DNA of 56,246 bases from Cryobacterium sp. Y50 (GCF_002929805.1 NZ_PJJM01000094.1:1-56246); one strand, 5' to 3'; shown: positions 43,720 to 53,142, counted from the stretch's first letter. Notes: generated by a model not told the origin, from the sequence alone. Program-made: numbers and translations.

Positions 43720-45267
43720 TCAATATGCCCCTACTGGTTGAATGACGGTCTTGAAGGTGCGCCAGATGATCATCAGATCGCCGGCCAGCGACCAGTTCTC
43801 GACGTAGTACAGGTCGAGCCGTACGCTGTCTTCCCAACTCAGGTTGGAACGTCCGTTGACCTGCCACATGCCGGTCAGACCTGGCTTGATGTAAAGGCGT
43901 CGGTGCACGTGGGTCTCGTAGCCCCGTACTTCCTCCGGAAGCGGCGGACGGGGGCCGACCAGACTCATTTCACCCACAAAGATGTTCCAGAGCTGGGGCA
44001 ACTCGTCGAGCGAATACTTGCGCAGCACCCGGCCGATCTTGGTGATGCGGGGGTCATTGCGAATCTTGAACAGCACCCCGGCGGCCTCGTTCTGGTCGAG
44101 GAGGCCCGCCAGGTCGTCTTCTGCCGTCTGCACCATAGAACGGAACTTGATCATGCGGAAGGTCTGGCCATTGCGGCCGCAACGCTCCTGGCGAAACAGC
44201 ACAGGGCCGGGGCTGTCGAGCTTGATTAGCACAGCGATAGCGGCCAGGACGGGCAGCAGAAACACGATGGCGAGTCCGGTCGTCACGATGTCCAGGGTGC
44301 GTTTGAGGGCATGACGGCCCCCTTCGAACCGGGGGATTTCGACGTGGATCAGCGGGAGGCCGTCAACGGGACGGAAGTGGATGCGGGGACCAGCGACGTC
44401 CGTCAGCCGGCTGGATAGGACGAGCTCGGCAGACGTGCCCTCGAGGTCCCAGCCGAGGTTACGAATGTAGGAACTGCCACCGCTGGGCTGCCCGGCTACG
44501 ATGACCGTGTCGACGCCCATGGCCGATGCGGCCGCGGCGACATGTTCGAGATCGGACACGATCGGCACAATACGGTCGCCAGCGGCTATCTCAGCGCCAT
44601 CGCTCTCTTCGAGTGCGGCCCCGACGATGTAGTATGCGGCGCCGGACTTGGTGTCGATCTGGCTGACGACATACTCAACGTCCTCCCGGTTTCCCACCAC
44701 GATGACCCGGGCGAGATAATGGCCGAACGTGCGTTGGTGCAGCAGCCATTTGCGCCACAACCACCGTTCGAATACGAGAGCGATAACGCCGAGGGGCAGC
44801 GCGAGAATGAAAAAGAGGCGCGCGATGTCAACCTGCAGAATGAGAAAGGCGATGGCGAGCATACCGAACGTCACGGCACTCGCGTTGACAACCTGTTTGT
44901 ACTCGTGCGCTCCCACGCCCACTACACGCGAATCGCGGGTATGGAACAGCTCGAGAGCGACGAGCCAGGTCACCACGATCAGCAGGGACACCAGCCAATA
45001 GTTGGCGCTGAACGATCCGGGAACGGCCGGAATGCCGCGCACGCCGAACTGGAAGACCAGTGCAACAGCCACGGCCAGCACGATGACGGTGACATCGGTC
45101 AGGCGCAGCTTCGTGCGGTAGCGGCGCGCCCAGATAAGTCCCGACGACGGGGTGTCGAGGGCAATGTCGAGGGGCGCTGACGTGGCCTGGCCGACGAGAC
45201 GGAGCTTCGGCACGCGGGGAAGGGAATTGCCTGCCGGAAGTGGCGCGGGGGAGTCTGGCTCAATCAT
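43720..45267 (-). CDS. Undecaprenyl-phosphate sugar phosphotransferase (WbaP/WcaJ type)
   Basis: This 515-residue initiating enzyme moves a sugar-phosphate to undecaprenyl phosphate. The order is four or five N-terminal helices (about 50-165), a CoA-binding-like middle domain (VIVVGNREDVEYV), then a last helix and the bacterial sugar-transferase domain (about 320-515). That domain has KRTLDIVTTGLAIVFLL, FRMIKFRSM, KYSLDELPQLWN, MSLVGPRPP and KPGLTGMWQVNGRS. GGGAAG precedes the ATG. It is the first gene of the minus-strand run and marks the right border of the EPS locus. Confidence 0.93.
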   Translation of the reverse strand: MIEPDSPAPLPAGNSLPRVPKLRLVGQATSAPLDIALDTPSSGLIWARRYRTKLRLTDVTVIVLAVAVALVFQFGVRGIPAVPGSFSANYWLVSLLIVVTWLVALELFHTRDSRVVGVGAHEYKQVVNASAVTFGMLAIAFLILQVDIARLFFILALPLGVIALVFERWLWRKWLLHQRTFGHYLARVIVVGNREDVEYVVSQIDTKSGAAYYIVGAALEESDGAEIAAGDRIVPIVSDLEHVAAAASAMGVDTVIVAGQPSGGSSYIRNLGWDLEGTSAELVLSSRLTDVAGPRIHFRPVDGLPLIHVEIPRFEGGRHALKRTLDIVTTGLAIVFLLPVLAAIAVLIKLDSPGPVLFRQERCGRNGQTFRMIKFRSMVQTAEDDLAGLLDQNEAAGVLFKIRNDPRITKIGRVLRKYSLDELPQLWNIFVGEMSLVGPRPPLPEEVRGYETHVHRRLYIKPGLTGMWQVNGRSNLSWEDSVRLDLYYVENWSLAGDLMIIWRTFKTVIQPVGAY

Positions 45268-45731
45268 GCGTTCTTCCCGGTGTGATCGAACGCCAGGGTG
45301 CTGCCAGATAGGGACACAGGGGTGCGCTCGACACCGGCCTGGCGCAGGTGGCGCTGACGGTGAAGTGGTGGGTCGGGGTGTGTGTCACGTTGCATTCCCT
45401 GCAGTCGGGTTTACAGGAACAGGTGGTCTTAGGTGACGATGCTGGCACTTGTCTTTCGGTGGAGCGCGGCAGTGAAACTGATTCTTTCTCAGTAACTTAC
45501 TGGCAGAGACTACCCCGATTCACGTCGGCCGCGCTGTGACCTCAACGGGGGACACATTCCGCGTGCTGCGTGCAGCAGTCCGTCGCGGACTGTCCCGGTA
45601 CCGCCACGGATGGTTCGGAGCCTCATTCATGTCCGATATTGCGGCGCACTTGCGCATTATTGGCGGCCGCGCACTCGCACGGTGCGGGTCGTAGGCTGAT
45701 CGGAGCCAACGCATTGCCGGGGAGAATTCAC
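45268..45731. other. Gene-free control region between the EPS locus and a dipeptidase
   Basis: This 464-bp divergent region has no convincing gene. It holds a short palindrome CAGTAA-C-TTACTG (45491-45503) that may be an operator for the wbaP-like gene. No C/G dyad of the EPS type is seen here. A TAGGCT (45692-45697) is a weak -10 candidate for the dipeptidase. Confidence 0.45.
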
Positions 45732-46781
45732 ATGACTGAAAGATTTACGAGATTGCCCGTCATCGACGGGCACAACGATCTTGCCTGGGCCAGCCGCGCA
45801 CATCGTGAGTATTCCGTCAGCGGACTCGATTCCGAGCGGGATTCCGGACGCAGCGCGCTTCAAACGGATGTCCCCAAGTTGCGTCGCGGAGGCGTGCACG
45901 GCCAGTTCTGGTCGGTCTGGGTGCACACCGATCTGGAGGGGACGGATTCAGTGCAGGCAACCCTCGAGCAGATTGACTTCATTCACCGCCTGATTGCGGC
46001 GTATCCCGATGACTTCGAGCGGGCCGTCACGGCCGCCGACGTCGAGCGCGCCCAGTTGAATGGAAGAATCGCGTCGCTGTTGGGAGTCGAAGGTGGCAAT
46101 CAGATCAACAACTCGCTCGCCGTGCTGCGCGGGTATGCCCGCCTGGGTGTGCGCTATATGACGCTGACCTGGAACTCCTCGACCGAATGGGCTGATGCAG
46201 CCGTGGGCGATGTGACCCACGACGGGATAAATGATCGAGGGCGGGCTGTTATCGCGGAGATGAACCGCATCGGCATGATGATCGACCTCTCGCACGTCTC
46301 GGCCGCGACCATGCAGGACGCGCTCGACGCGACCGAGTTGCCGCTCATCTTCAGCCACTCGTCGTGCTTTGCCCTCAACCCCCACCCTCGGAACGTGCCG
46401 GATGAGATTCTTACCCAGCTCAAGGCCAACGACGGTGTGCAGATGATTACCTTCGTGCCAGCGTTCATCTCGGCAGACTACCGACGCTGGGAAGACGAGG
46501 GCTCGGTGGGGGACAAGCCGCTCGTGACGGTCGTGCACGTTGCCGACCACGTTGAGCATGCCCGGCGGGTCGCCGGCGCCGATCACATCGGTCTCGGCGG
46601 CGACTTCGACGGTTGCCCCGATATGCCGGTCGGCCTGGCGGACGTGTCGGAATACCCGAACCTGTTCGCGGAGCTGGCCCTTAGGGGCTGGAGCGACGCC
46701 GACCTCGCCAAGCTCGGTTACCAGAACGTGCTGCGCGTGCTGCGCGCCAATGACCCCGCTTACCGCGCGTTCGTCGCGTAG
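45732..46781 (+). CDS. Membrane dipeptidase, peptidase family M19
   Basis: This 349-residue zinc dipeptidase (renal-dipeptidase family) cleaves dipeptides, including some with D-residues at the C-terminal side. Zinc and catalytic motifs are DGHNDLAW, GVEGGNQI, MIDLSHVS, IFSHSSCFAL and GLGGDFDG. ATG 45732 follows GGGGAG; the frame opens earlier at 45570 but without sense. No signal peptide is present, so it is cytoplasmic. The broken SMR gene follows 23 bp later and may once have been co-transcribed. Confidence 0.9.
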   Translation: MTERFTRLPVIDGHNDLAWASRAHREYSVSGLDSERDSGRSALQTDVPKLRRGGVHGQFWSVWVHTDLEGTDSVQATLEQIDFIHRLIAAYPDDFERAVTAADVERAQLNGRIASLLGVEGGNQINNSLAVLRGYARLGVRYMTLTWNSSTEWADAAVGDVTHDGINDRGRAVIAEMNRIGMMIDLSHVSAATMQDALDATELPLIFSHSSCFALNPHPRNVPDEILTQLKANDGVQMITFVPAFISADYRRWEDEGSVGDKPLVTVVHVADHVEHARRVAGADHIGLGGDFDGCPDMPVGLADVSEYPNLFAELALRGWSDADLAKLGYQNVLRVLRANDPAYRAFVA

Positions 46782-46804
46782 CCGCTGGCCGAGGAGGATC
46801 AACC

Positions 46805-47059
46805 ATGTCGTGGATTGTTTTGATTGTGGCCGAGCGTCATCTATAGCGGGGCGCTCGTGCTCAGCATGGCTGGCCTTAGGCCATGAGGAAGATTTTGATC
46901 TGAACGGCTTATACCGTATGGGTGGGAATCGGTGCCGCGCTGACGGTGACCTGGTCGATGGTCACCGGTGATAACAGCGTTTCCTGGCTGAGAATCACGC
47001 TGCTGCTCGGCCTGATCTGTTGCATCGTCGGACTCAAACTCGTCGATACCCCACCCAAA
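46805..47059 (+). pseudogene. Broken SMR-family (SugE-like) transporter gene
   Basis: GAGGAGG stands before ATG 46805 (MSWIVLIVAE). That frame ends after 13 codons. The rest of an SMR protein follows in pieces: SVIYSGALVLSMAGL (from about 46836), then AMRKILI followed by a TGA, then TAYTVWVGIGAALTVTWSMV and ITLLLGLICCIVGLKLVD to about 47050. SugE-type proteins read GTAYAVWVGIGA at this point. One N-terminal helix segment is deleted, one frameshift and one nonsense codon are present. This is a former quaternary-amine exporter. Confidence 0.8.
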
Positions 47060-47107
47060 AGCTGCAGCTCTCGGGGACGGTTCTTCGAACGTGTCGACGA
47101 GCACGCG

Positions 47108-49006
47108 CTAACCGAGGAGTTCGTCAATGTAACACCAGCGCCATGATTCCCGCGGCTCAGCGCTGCACATGACGGCGTGGCCGGACTGTTGGAAATGCTT
47201 GGTCGCATACTGACCCACGGATGAATCGCAGCACCCCACATTTCCGCAGACCAGGCACATTCGAAGGTGTACCGGGGCTGTGCCTTCGCGCATGCAGTCG
47301 GTACACTCTGGGACCTGCGGCACTGAATGCTCGCCCACGACCCGTAGGTGCTCGCAGCCGCCCGCGCCCAGGCGGGCTTCGCCGTTGTCGCGCCGGTTGG
47401 CGGGTCGAGCTGGGGTGCGCGCGTCGATGTCCGCACCCTCGGGCGAGGAATCCAACATGGATTCCTCCACGTCGAGCATCTCCAGCACTTCACTGATCAC
47501 CTCGTGTGCGTAATCGCCGGTGCGGCGCAGCTTCAGAACTCTGGCGCGCTCCGCATCGAGCATGGCCAGCCGCAGTTGCACGTAGCGCTTGCTGGGAGTG
47601 CGGAATGCGAGCTCTGAACGTCCGAGGCGTTCCCATGCTGCCCTGTTGCGTTCCTGCGTGCGGCGTTCAAGCATGGCCACCACCTCCGGAGAATCGTCGG
47701 GTCGGGTGTGCTGGCGCAGGTTGTCGATTCCCGCGGCGGTGGCTTGGTCCATCAGCGCGGCTTGGCTGAGCGCATCCGCGTGGGTATCTGGGCCATGCAC
47801 GCCGAGGACCCTTACCAGCCATGGCAAGGTTAGGCCTTGCACAACCAGCCTTCCCGCCACTACTCCCAAAGCTGCGAGAACGAGGACGGGGCGGTGTGCG
47901 ACGTCTTCTGGCAGGGCGAACACGGCAGCGAGGGTGACCACACCGCGCATACCCGCCCAGGACACGATGGTGGGCAACTGCCAGGGTGGTGCCGGGTCAG
48001 TCGCGCGAATTTTGGGTATCAGGCGAGGCAGATAAATCGCCGGAAACACCCAGACCGGGCGCAACAGGAGAACCGCAACAAAAACGACAATACAGGTGCC
48101 CCAGATTCGCGCGGCGCCAAGCGAATCGCCGGAGGTCGCCTCAATGATTGAGCGCACCTGTAACCCGATCAGTAGAAAGACGGAGTTCTCGAGCAAAAAC
48201 TGGACGGTGGCCCAGTTGCTCCGCTGGCTCAATCGGGACGCGCCGCCGGGCATAGCTGGCGTCTTGGTGCCGATCACGAGGCCGGCCACGACGACAGCCA
48301 ACACGCCCGATGCGTTGATCTCCTCCGCCGGGATATAGGCCACGAACGGGGCTGCGAGAGACATGGACGTGTTTATGGCGACGTTGCGCACCCGTTTTCG
48401 GATCTGCAATAGGAGCCACGCCGCGATCAGTCCGATCACGACACCTCCACCGGCGGCCAAAGCGATGCCAGACGCCACCTGCCAGACGGTGACGCTGCCG
48501 CCAATAGCAACGATCGCCGTGCGAAGAAGCACCAGTGCGGTCGCATCGTTGACCAACGACTCGCCCTCCAAAAGACTCACTACCCGGCGCGGTAGCCCAA
48601 CTCGACGGGCAATCGTGGTCGCCGCTACCGCATCCGGCGGAGCCACCACCGCGCCCAGGGCGAACGCCGCAGCCAGCGGAATCTCCGGGATCAGCCACCA
48701 GACGGTGAGGCCGATGGCTACAGTTCCGAAAATAACGTAGCCGACCGACAGCAGAGCGATAGAACGCAGGTTTGTGCGGAACTCGACCAATGAGGTGCGG
48801 ATGGCGGCCGCGTAGAGCAACGGAGGCAGGATGCCCACCAATACCAGTTCCGGATCCAGCTTGACCGCTGGAATGAACGGCAGGTATGAACCGATAACGC
48901 CAACGACCACCAGTAGCAGTGGACCGGACAGGTTCAGGCGCTTAGCAAGAGCGCTGGCCGCGCAGACGACGGCGACGAGAGTGAGCAGAACGAGTGCGAC
49001 ATCCAT
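47108..49006 (-). CDS. Na+/H+ antiporter (CPA1) fused to a UBP-type zinc finger
   Basis: This 632-residue protein has about 12 membrane segments in the first 410 residues, with CPA1 motifs (GAVVAPPDAVAATTIARR, LLEGESLVNDATALVLL). A cytosolic helical linker (about 420-545) follows, then a UBP-type zinc finger at 560-632 (CEHLR, CTDCMREG, RMCLVCGNVGCCDSS, HFQQSGHAV). It exchanges Na+ or K+ for H+ for pH and salt balance. Such fusions are known in actinobacteria, but the ligand of the finger is not known. The ATG at 49006 opens directly into the first helix. Confidence 0.9.
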   Translation of the reverse strand: MDVALVLLTLVAVVCAASALAKRLNLSGPLLLVVVGVIGSYLPFIPAVKLDPELVLVGILPPLLYAAAIRTSLVEFRTNLRSIALLSVGYVIFGTVAIGLTVWWLIPEIPLAAAFALGAVVAPPDAVAATTIARRVGLPRRVVSLLEGESLVNDATALVLLRTAIVAIGGSVTVWQVASGIALAAGGGVVIGLIAAWLLLQIRKRVRNVAINTSMSLAAPFVAYIPAEEINASGVLAVVVAGLVIGTKTPAMPGGASRLSQRSNWATVQFLLENSVFLLIGLQVRSIIEATSGDSLGAARIWGTCIVVFVAVLLLRPVWVFPAIYLPRLIPKIRATDPAPPWQLPTIVSWAGMRGVVTLAAVFALPEDVAHRPVLVLAALGVVAGRLVVQGLTLPWLVRVLGVHGPDTHADALSQAALMDQATAAGIDNLRQHTRPDDSPEVVAMLERRTQERNRAAWERLGRSELAFRTPSKRYVQLRLAMLDAERARVLKLRRTGDYAHEVISEVLEMLDVEESMLDSSPEGADIDARTPARPANRRDNGEARLGAGGCEHLRVVGEHSVPQVPECTDCMREGTAPVHLRMCLVCGNVGCCDSSVGQYATKHFQQSGHAVMCSAEPRESWRWCYIDELLG

Positions 49007-49036
49007 TTTTTACCGCCACGAGTTGCAGAGGACTGA

Positions 49037-49966
49037 CTACGGCAAGATGTGTCCGGCGGCAGTGAAGAGTCGATACCACTCTTCCCTGGTGAGGGTGATA
49101 TCAGACCCCGCGGCCGAATCGACGAGGTGCTGAACGTTGGTCGTTCCGAGCACGACCTGCATATGGGCAGGATGACGTGTGATCCAGGCCACGGCAATGG
49201 CAGCCGGGGGAGCATCATACGCTCGCGCGAGGTCATCGATGACCTCGTTCAACGCGGCGTAGTTTTCTCGATCGTTCAGAAAAATACCGTCGAAGAAACC
49301 CTTCTGAAAAGGCGACCAGGCCTGGAGCGTGATGTTGTTGAGTCGGCAGTAGTCGAGGATGCCGTTGTCCCGGTCGATTGACTGGTCCAGGCCGGCCATA
49401 TTAGCCGAAACCCCGGCGGCGATCAGCGGCGCATGCGTGATGCTCAATTGCACCTGGTTGACGATTAGTGGCTGGGTCACTGATCGTTTCAGCAGCTCGA
49501 CCTGCCCCGGAGTGTGATTGGAGACGCCGAAATTAAGCACTTTTCCCGCATCGTGCAGAATCTCGAAGGCCTCGGCGACCTCATCGGGTTCCACGAGGGC
49601 GTCGGGACGGTGCAGCAGCAGCAGGTCGAGGTAATCGGTTCTCAACGCCGCGAGTGATTCGTCGACGGACCGCAGGATGTGCTCCTTGGAGAAGTCCCAG
49701 AAGCCCGATCGAATGCCGACCTTGGACTGGATGGCGACGTTGGCCCGTTCCTCGGCGGAAAACGTGACCGCGTCGCCGAAACGCCGCTCGCATTCGTGGG
49801 GCTCGCCGCCATACACATCGGCGTGATCGAAGAAATTCATGCCGGCGTCTCGGGCGGCCCCAACCAAAAATCGAATTTCCTGGTCGGCGAGCGGAACAAT
49901 TCGCATCAGCCCGAGAATGACATCGGAGACCGGGAAGTGTGTATTCGGTAGCGTCATTGTCCTCAT
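49037..49966 (-). CDS. Aldo/keto reductase, YdhF-like
   Basis: This 309-residue NADPH-dependent (beta/alpha)8 reductase has the catalytic tetrad pieces FFDHADVYGG (Asp, Tyr), SKVG (Lys) and LLLHRPD (His). The substrate is not predictable. The frame is open to 50014; ATG at 49966 (MRTMTLPN) or 49957 fits family starts better, the latter with AGGA just before it. It is convergent with nothing and lies 30 bp from the antiporter gene in the same direction. Confidence 0.88.
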   Translation of the reverse strand: MRTMTLPNTHFPVSDVILGLMRIVPLADQEIRFLVGAARDAGMNFFDHADVYGGEPHECERRFGDAVTFSAEERANVAIQSKVGIRSGFWDFSKEHILRSVDESLAALRTDYLDLLLLHRPDALVEPDEVAEAFEILHDAGKVLNFGVSNHTPGQVELLKRSVTQPLIVNQVQLSITHAPLIAAGVSANMAGLDQSIDRDNGILDYCRLNNITLQAWSPFQKGFFDGIFLNDRENYAALNEVIDDLARAYDAPPAAIAVAWITRHPAHMQVVLGTTNVQHLVDSAAGSDITLTREEWYRLFTAAGHILP

Positions 49967-50023
49967 GTACCCATTCTGGATGCAGACGGGCACAAACCGC
50001 CGTTCAGCGGTCACATTCGTACC

Positions 50024-50695
50024 TTATTTGAGTTTGGGGACGAGGTCGCTCAAAGCGGTGATCGTGTAGTCCGGTGCCGCAAAGTAGCTCGGGTAGGCTT
50101 CGTCGGTGCGGTTCAACCACGCGGTGCCCAGGCCTGCCCTGGCTGCCCCGTGGATGTCCCAGGGGTGCACAGCCACCAGCAGCAGGTCGGCCGCTTTGAC
50201 CCCGCACGCAGCCACGGCATAGTCGTACGCAGCCTGAACCGGCTTCCACGCCGGTGCATCTTCTACCGTGAGTACGGCCTCGAAGTCGCTCCGCAGCCCG
50301 GCCCGGGTCAGCAGGGACTCGGCTACCTGATCCGATCCGTTGGACAACGTCACGAGGCGCATCCCCGCGCTTTTCAGGGCTTGGATTCCGTCAGCGATGT
50401 CCGGGTGCAGGGTCAATGATTCGAAGCCGTGCATGATGTGGGTCACGGCATCGTCGAGACTGCGCGTCGGGGCGACGTCGCGGAGCAGTCCGCGCAGAAG
50501 CTCCGAACCGATCGCCGAGAATTTGGCAGTTCCACCCGCGGCAGCGAGGGCGAATCCATCCCGCAGAAGCGCCGCGAACCAGATTCGGGCCAGGTCGGCC
50601 GGGGCGCCGATCTCTACGAATCGGGCGCTCAGCGGGGACATGTCGGAGAGAGTCTCGTTGACATCGAATACGATCACTGATGGTGTGCTGGTCAT
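50024..50695 (-). CDS. HAD-family hydrolase, haloacid dehalogenase type II-like
   Basis: This 223-residue HAD hydrolase begins IVFDVNETLSDMSPL, with the nucleophile Asp and Asn two residues on, as is usual for the haloacid dehalogenase type II branch. The second motif is VTLSNGSDQ, and the last motif VAVHPWDIHGA contains the Lys-free loop DLLLVA. A role on 2-haloacids or phosphoesters is possible; the family name does not prove the substrate. The ATG overlaps the stop of the upstream HAD gene (ATGA), so both are coupled. Confidence 0.85.
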   Translation of the reverse strand: MTSTPSVIVFDVNETLSDMSPLSARFVEIGAPADLARIWFAALLRDGFALAAAGGTAKFSAIGSELLRGLLRDVAPTRSLDDAVTHIMHGFESLTLHPDIADGIQALKSAGMRLVTLSNGSDQVAESLLTRAGLRSDFEAVLTVEDAPAWKPVQAAYDYAVAACGVKAADLLLVAVHPWDIHGAARAGLGTAWLNRTDEAYPSYFAAPDYTITALSDLVPKLK

Positions 50696-51201
50696 GGCTC
50701 GCTCCGTGGGTTGGTGGGTGTGTCGGTCGGTTTTAGGCTTCCGATGAAGAGGCGCGCGTCTTCGACCTGGGCCTCCGTGAGACCCTTGTTCCTATCGGGC
50801 TGCACCAGAAGTGTGGGCCGCGTCTGCGCCGAGGCCCAGTCGACGGCATCCTGGCGCAGGATATCATCGATCCAGATCACCGCCTCGGGTTCAGGATCCT
50901 GCCGGGCCAGCCAGCGGTCGACCCAGTAAAGTTTGGCGGTGGGTGCCGGCGCTGACGGATCAGCGTGCAGTTTGCGCGGAAAGGCGATGCCCTCCGTTTC
51001 TGCGGAAAGACCGAGGTCTTTGGTCAGGTGAAAGGTGTGCGTGGGCGACCAGGTGGTCGCCCAGACGATGGATCCGAGCTCGGCGAGCTGACGGATGAGC
51101 TCTGCGCGGGGTGGATCCAGCTTAAGTCGCTGGTTGACGACGCGCGGGTTCAGCACTCCATCGACGTCGAGCAGGATAAGAACGGTGCGCGTGATCACCA
51201 T
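50692..51201 (-). CDS. HAD-like hydrolase domain protein
   Basis: This 169-residue protein opens with ILLDVDGVLNPR, the DxD nucleophile motif of HAD phosphatases. It continues with WATTWSPTHTFHL and VIWIDDIL, resembling the HAD domain of the Swiss-army-knife RNA repair family and small standalone relatives. Its cap is minimal, so the substrate may be large or flexible. It is coupled to the next HAD gene by a 4-nt overlap. The function is not assigned. Confidence 0.8.
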   Translation of the reverse strand: MVITRTVLILLDVDGVLNPRVVNQRLKLDPPRAELIRQLAELGSIVWATTWSPTHTFHLTKDLGLSAETEGIAFPRKLHADPSAPAPTAKLYWVDRWLARQDPEPEAVIWIDDILRQDAVDWASAQTRPTLLVQPDRNKGLTEAQVEDARLFIGSLKPTDTPTNPRSEP

Positions 51202-51579
51202 TTGAGCCTAGATGTTCGTTTCGGATGATGTCGCTACTGCCAGCTTTCACAGCTGTCGCTGCGGCTGGTCGCGGACTGTCGGCGGACGTTGATGATTACC
51301 GTCTGAGAGCAGGACTGGGGCTGATCCCGGACGACGCCGGACGAGTTACCGAAGCCAACAGGGTCCAAAACGCCAGCCAGCCTTGGTTCGGACCAGTTGC
51401 CAGGTAGAACTCACTGGTGGACCGGGTCGTCAGCATGGCCTCCGCCGCAAGTTGACGCTCGGCATCGTCTTCGGCCATCGCCGTCAGATAGTCGAGGTAG
51501 CCCGTCCCCTTCATCGCACCGATCGCACCGATCCTTGCTTGGGAGGCCTGCCCGCGGCCGTCCTCGCGACTTTACTGCG
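51202..51579. other. Region with a possible gene fragment
   Basis: This gap of about 380 bp has no clear gene. A minus-strand frame at 51296-51514 (72 codons, MKGTGYLDYLTAMAEDD) has plausible composition up to about residue 50 (GWLAFWTLLAS), after which it loses sense. No Shine-Dalgarno or known motif is seen. It may be the remnant of a gene or chance. Confidence 0.35.
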
Positions 51580-52218
51580 TTATCGAAAATCTAGCTCTGG
51601 GTCGATTTGTCCTGCGGCGTCCACTTGTCGGAATATCCGATCCGACAGCGATTCGTCTCGGGCCAGCAGTCCCGCGGGATTTGCTCGCAGCCAGTCACGG
51701 ACTTGGTTCGCATGACCTTCCGCCGGGAATACGGGATAAAACACGTGCCGGATGACATACCCGTCGACGACGAGAGTCATCCGCTTGAGAAGCGTCAAGC
51801 TTGCGACCGTGAAGGTCGGGAGTTTGAGCGCTCCGGCCAATCGCCCATTCTCGTCCGAGAAGAGCGGGTAGGTCAGGTGCAAGCGCCCGACGGCCTCGCG
51901 TTGGTAAGCGCTGCTCTGCACGGAGAGCCCGGTCACGCTTTGGGCACCGGACTCATGGAGCTCACCCAAGTTGTCGCGAAAACTGCAGGCTTCGGCGGTG
52001 CACCCTTTTGCTCCAGCAATGTCTGTCCATCCGATTGGCTCGGCCTCGCCCGGGACACCCGTTCGTGGATAGATAAACATGATCCACCGCCCGGACGAGA
52101 CATTCTTGATGCTCACCTCACCACCCGATGTCGATTCAAGGGCGATGTCAGGCAGGTGCAATCCGATCAGGTGATCGGCGGCACCATCGCCGATGGGCAT
52201 CGGGAGGGCATCCGTCAT
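51580..52218 (-). CDS. Peroxiredoxin-like redoxin (AhpC/TSA family)
   Basis: This 212-residue thioredoxin-fold protein has YPRTGVPG where PrxQ-type proteins have their active loop, followed by an inserted stretch and then KGCTAEACSFRDN, bringing the two Cys. GLSVQSSAYQREAVGRLHLTYPLFSDE completes the fold. This long-loop branch is annotated as redoxin in many actinobacteria. It probably reduces peroxides in the cytoplasm. The ATG at 52218 has no clear Shine-Dalgarno. The same-direction GNAT gene precedes it by 28 bp. Confidence 0.82.
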   Translation of the reverse strand: MTDALPMPIGDGAADHLIGLHLPDIALESTSGGEVSIKNVSSGRWIMFIYPRTGVPGEAEPIGWTDIAGAKGCTAEACSFRDNLGELHESGAQSVTGLSVQSSAYQREAVGRLHLTYPLFSDENGRLAGALKLPTFTVASLTLLKRMTLVVDGYVIRHVFYPVFPAEGHANQVRDWLRANPAGLLARDESLSDRIFRQVDAAGQIDPELDFR

Positions 52219-52246
52219 AAGGCCACTTTTAGTGATGTGGAGACCG

Positions 52247-52903
52247 TCAAGGAGTCAGTCCGAGGAATTTCCGGAGTGGGCTGGTGCCGTCGACCGTGAA
52301 CGCATGCCTGGGCCGGTTCAATGTTTCTGCAGTCACAACCAGTTTCTGACTCTGGGCTACTTCGCCGTCGCGCCTTTTGAGGCGGTCGACGCCGTTTTCC
52401 CGGTAGCCCACTTTGCGCGATACCGCCAGCGACGCCGGATTGTCGACAAAGGCGGCCGAGGTGACCTCGGCGGCATCGAGATGATCGAACATGAAGGCCG
52501 CAATGGCCTGACGCATCAGGGTTCCAATACCTCGCCCCTGATGTTTCGCGCCCAGCCAGGAACCCGTTTCACCCGTTCGAGTGACCAGATAATCCCTGGT
52601 GGAGATGCTCTGGCAACCAACAACGTCGCCGTTGAATCGGACCGTGGTCTCCAATGTCCAGGATGCTGGCTGCATTGTCGCTCGCTGCGCCCAGTGATAC
52701 TGCAGGAGCCTTAGTTTGACCTCCTCGGTGGATCCCAGGGTCCACGGAAAACCGAAGGGCATCTCGGTCGGCGAATGGATCCCGGACTGGGCGAGCGCTA
52801 CCAGGCTCGGCAGGTCGGAGTCGCGAACGGGCGTCAAGCTCAGCGGGCCACAGGTGATCATGAGCCCAAACGGCGGCCACAAATTTTCGATCGGTTCTGG
52901 CAT
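52247..52903 (-). CDS. GNAT-family N-acetyltransferase
   Basis: This 218-residue protein opens ENLWPPFGLMITCGPLSLTP, a start known from Rim-like GNAT proteins of actinobacteria. The acetyl-CoA site is TGSWLGAKHQGRGIGTLMR (Q/R-x-x-G-x-G/A). VTSAAFVDNPASLAVSRKVGY matches the later conserved helix. It likely acetylates a small amine or a protein N-terminus. It is probably transcribed with the redoxin gene. Confidence 0.85.
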   Translation of the reverse strand: MPEPIENLWPPFGLMITCGPLSLTPVRDSDLPSLVALAQSGIHSPTEMPFGFPWTLGSTEEVKLRLLQYHWAQRATMQPASWTLETTVRFNGDVVGCQSISTRDYLVTRTGETGSWLGAKHQGRGIGTLMRQAIAAFMFDHLDAAEVTSAAFVDNPASLAVSRKVGYRENGVDRLKRRDGEVAQSQKLVVTAETLNRPRHAFTVDGTSPLRKFLGLTP

Positions 52904-53142
52904 TTCATCAGCCTATTGGTCTGGATCTTCAGCGTGCCTGGTGAACGAGCCGGCGGATGCAGACACTCTCATCGACAAACGGCGCGGAGATACCGATTTC
53001 GACACGGCATTTTTAGTCACGCTAGCCGGACCGCGGGCACCCGACGACGACGATTCGACTGAGCTGCAGCTCCTAAACCGTACTGTCGAGGGCCCTTTGA
53101 CGGTGCTTGCTGGACCAGTTGCCCGAGCCTCGAAATGGGCAT

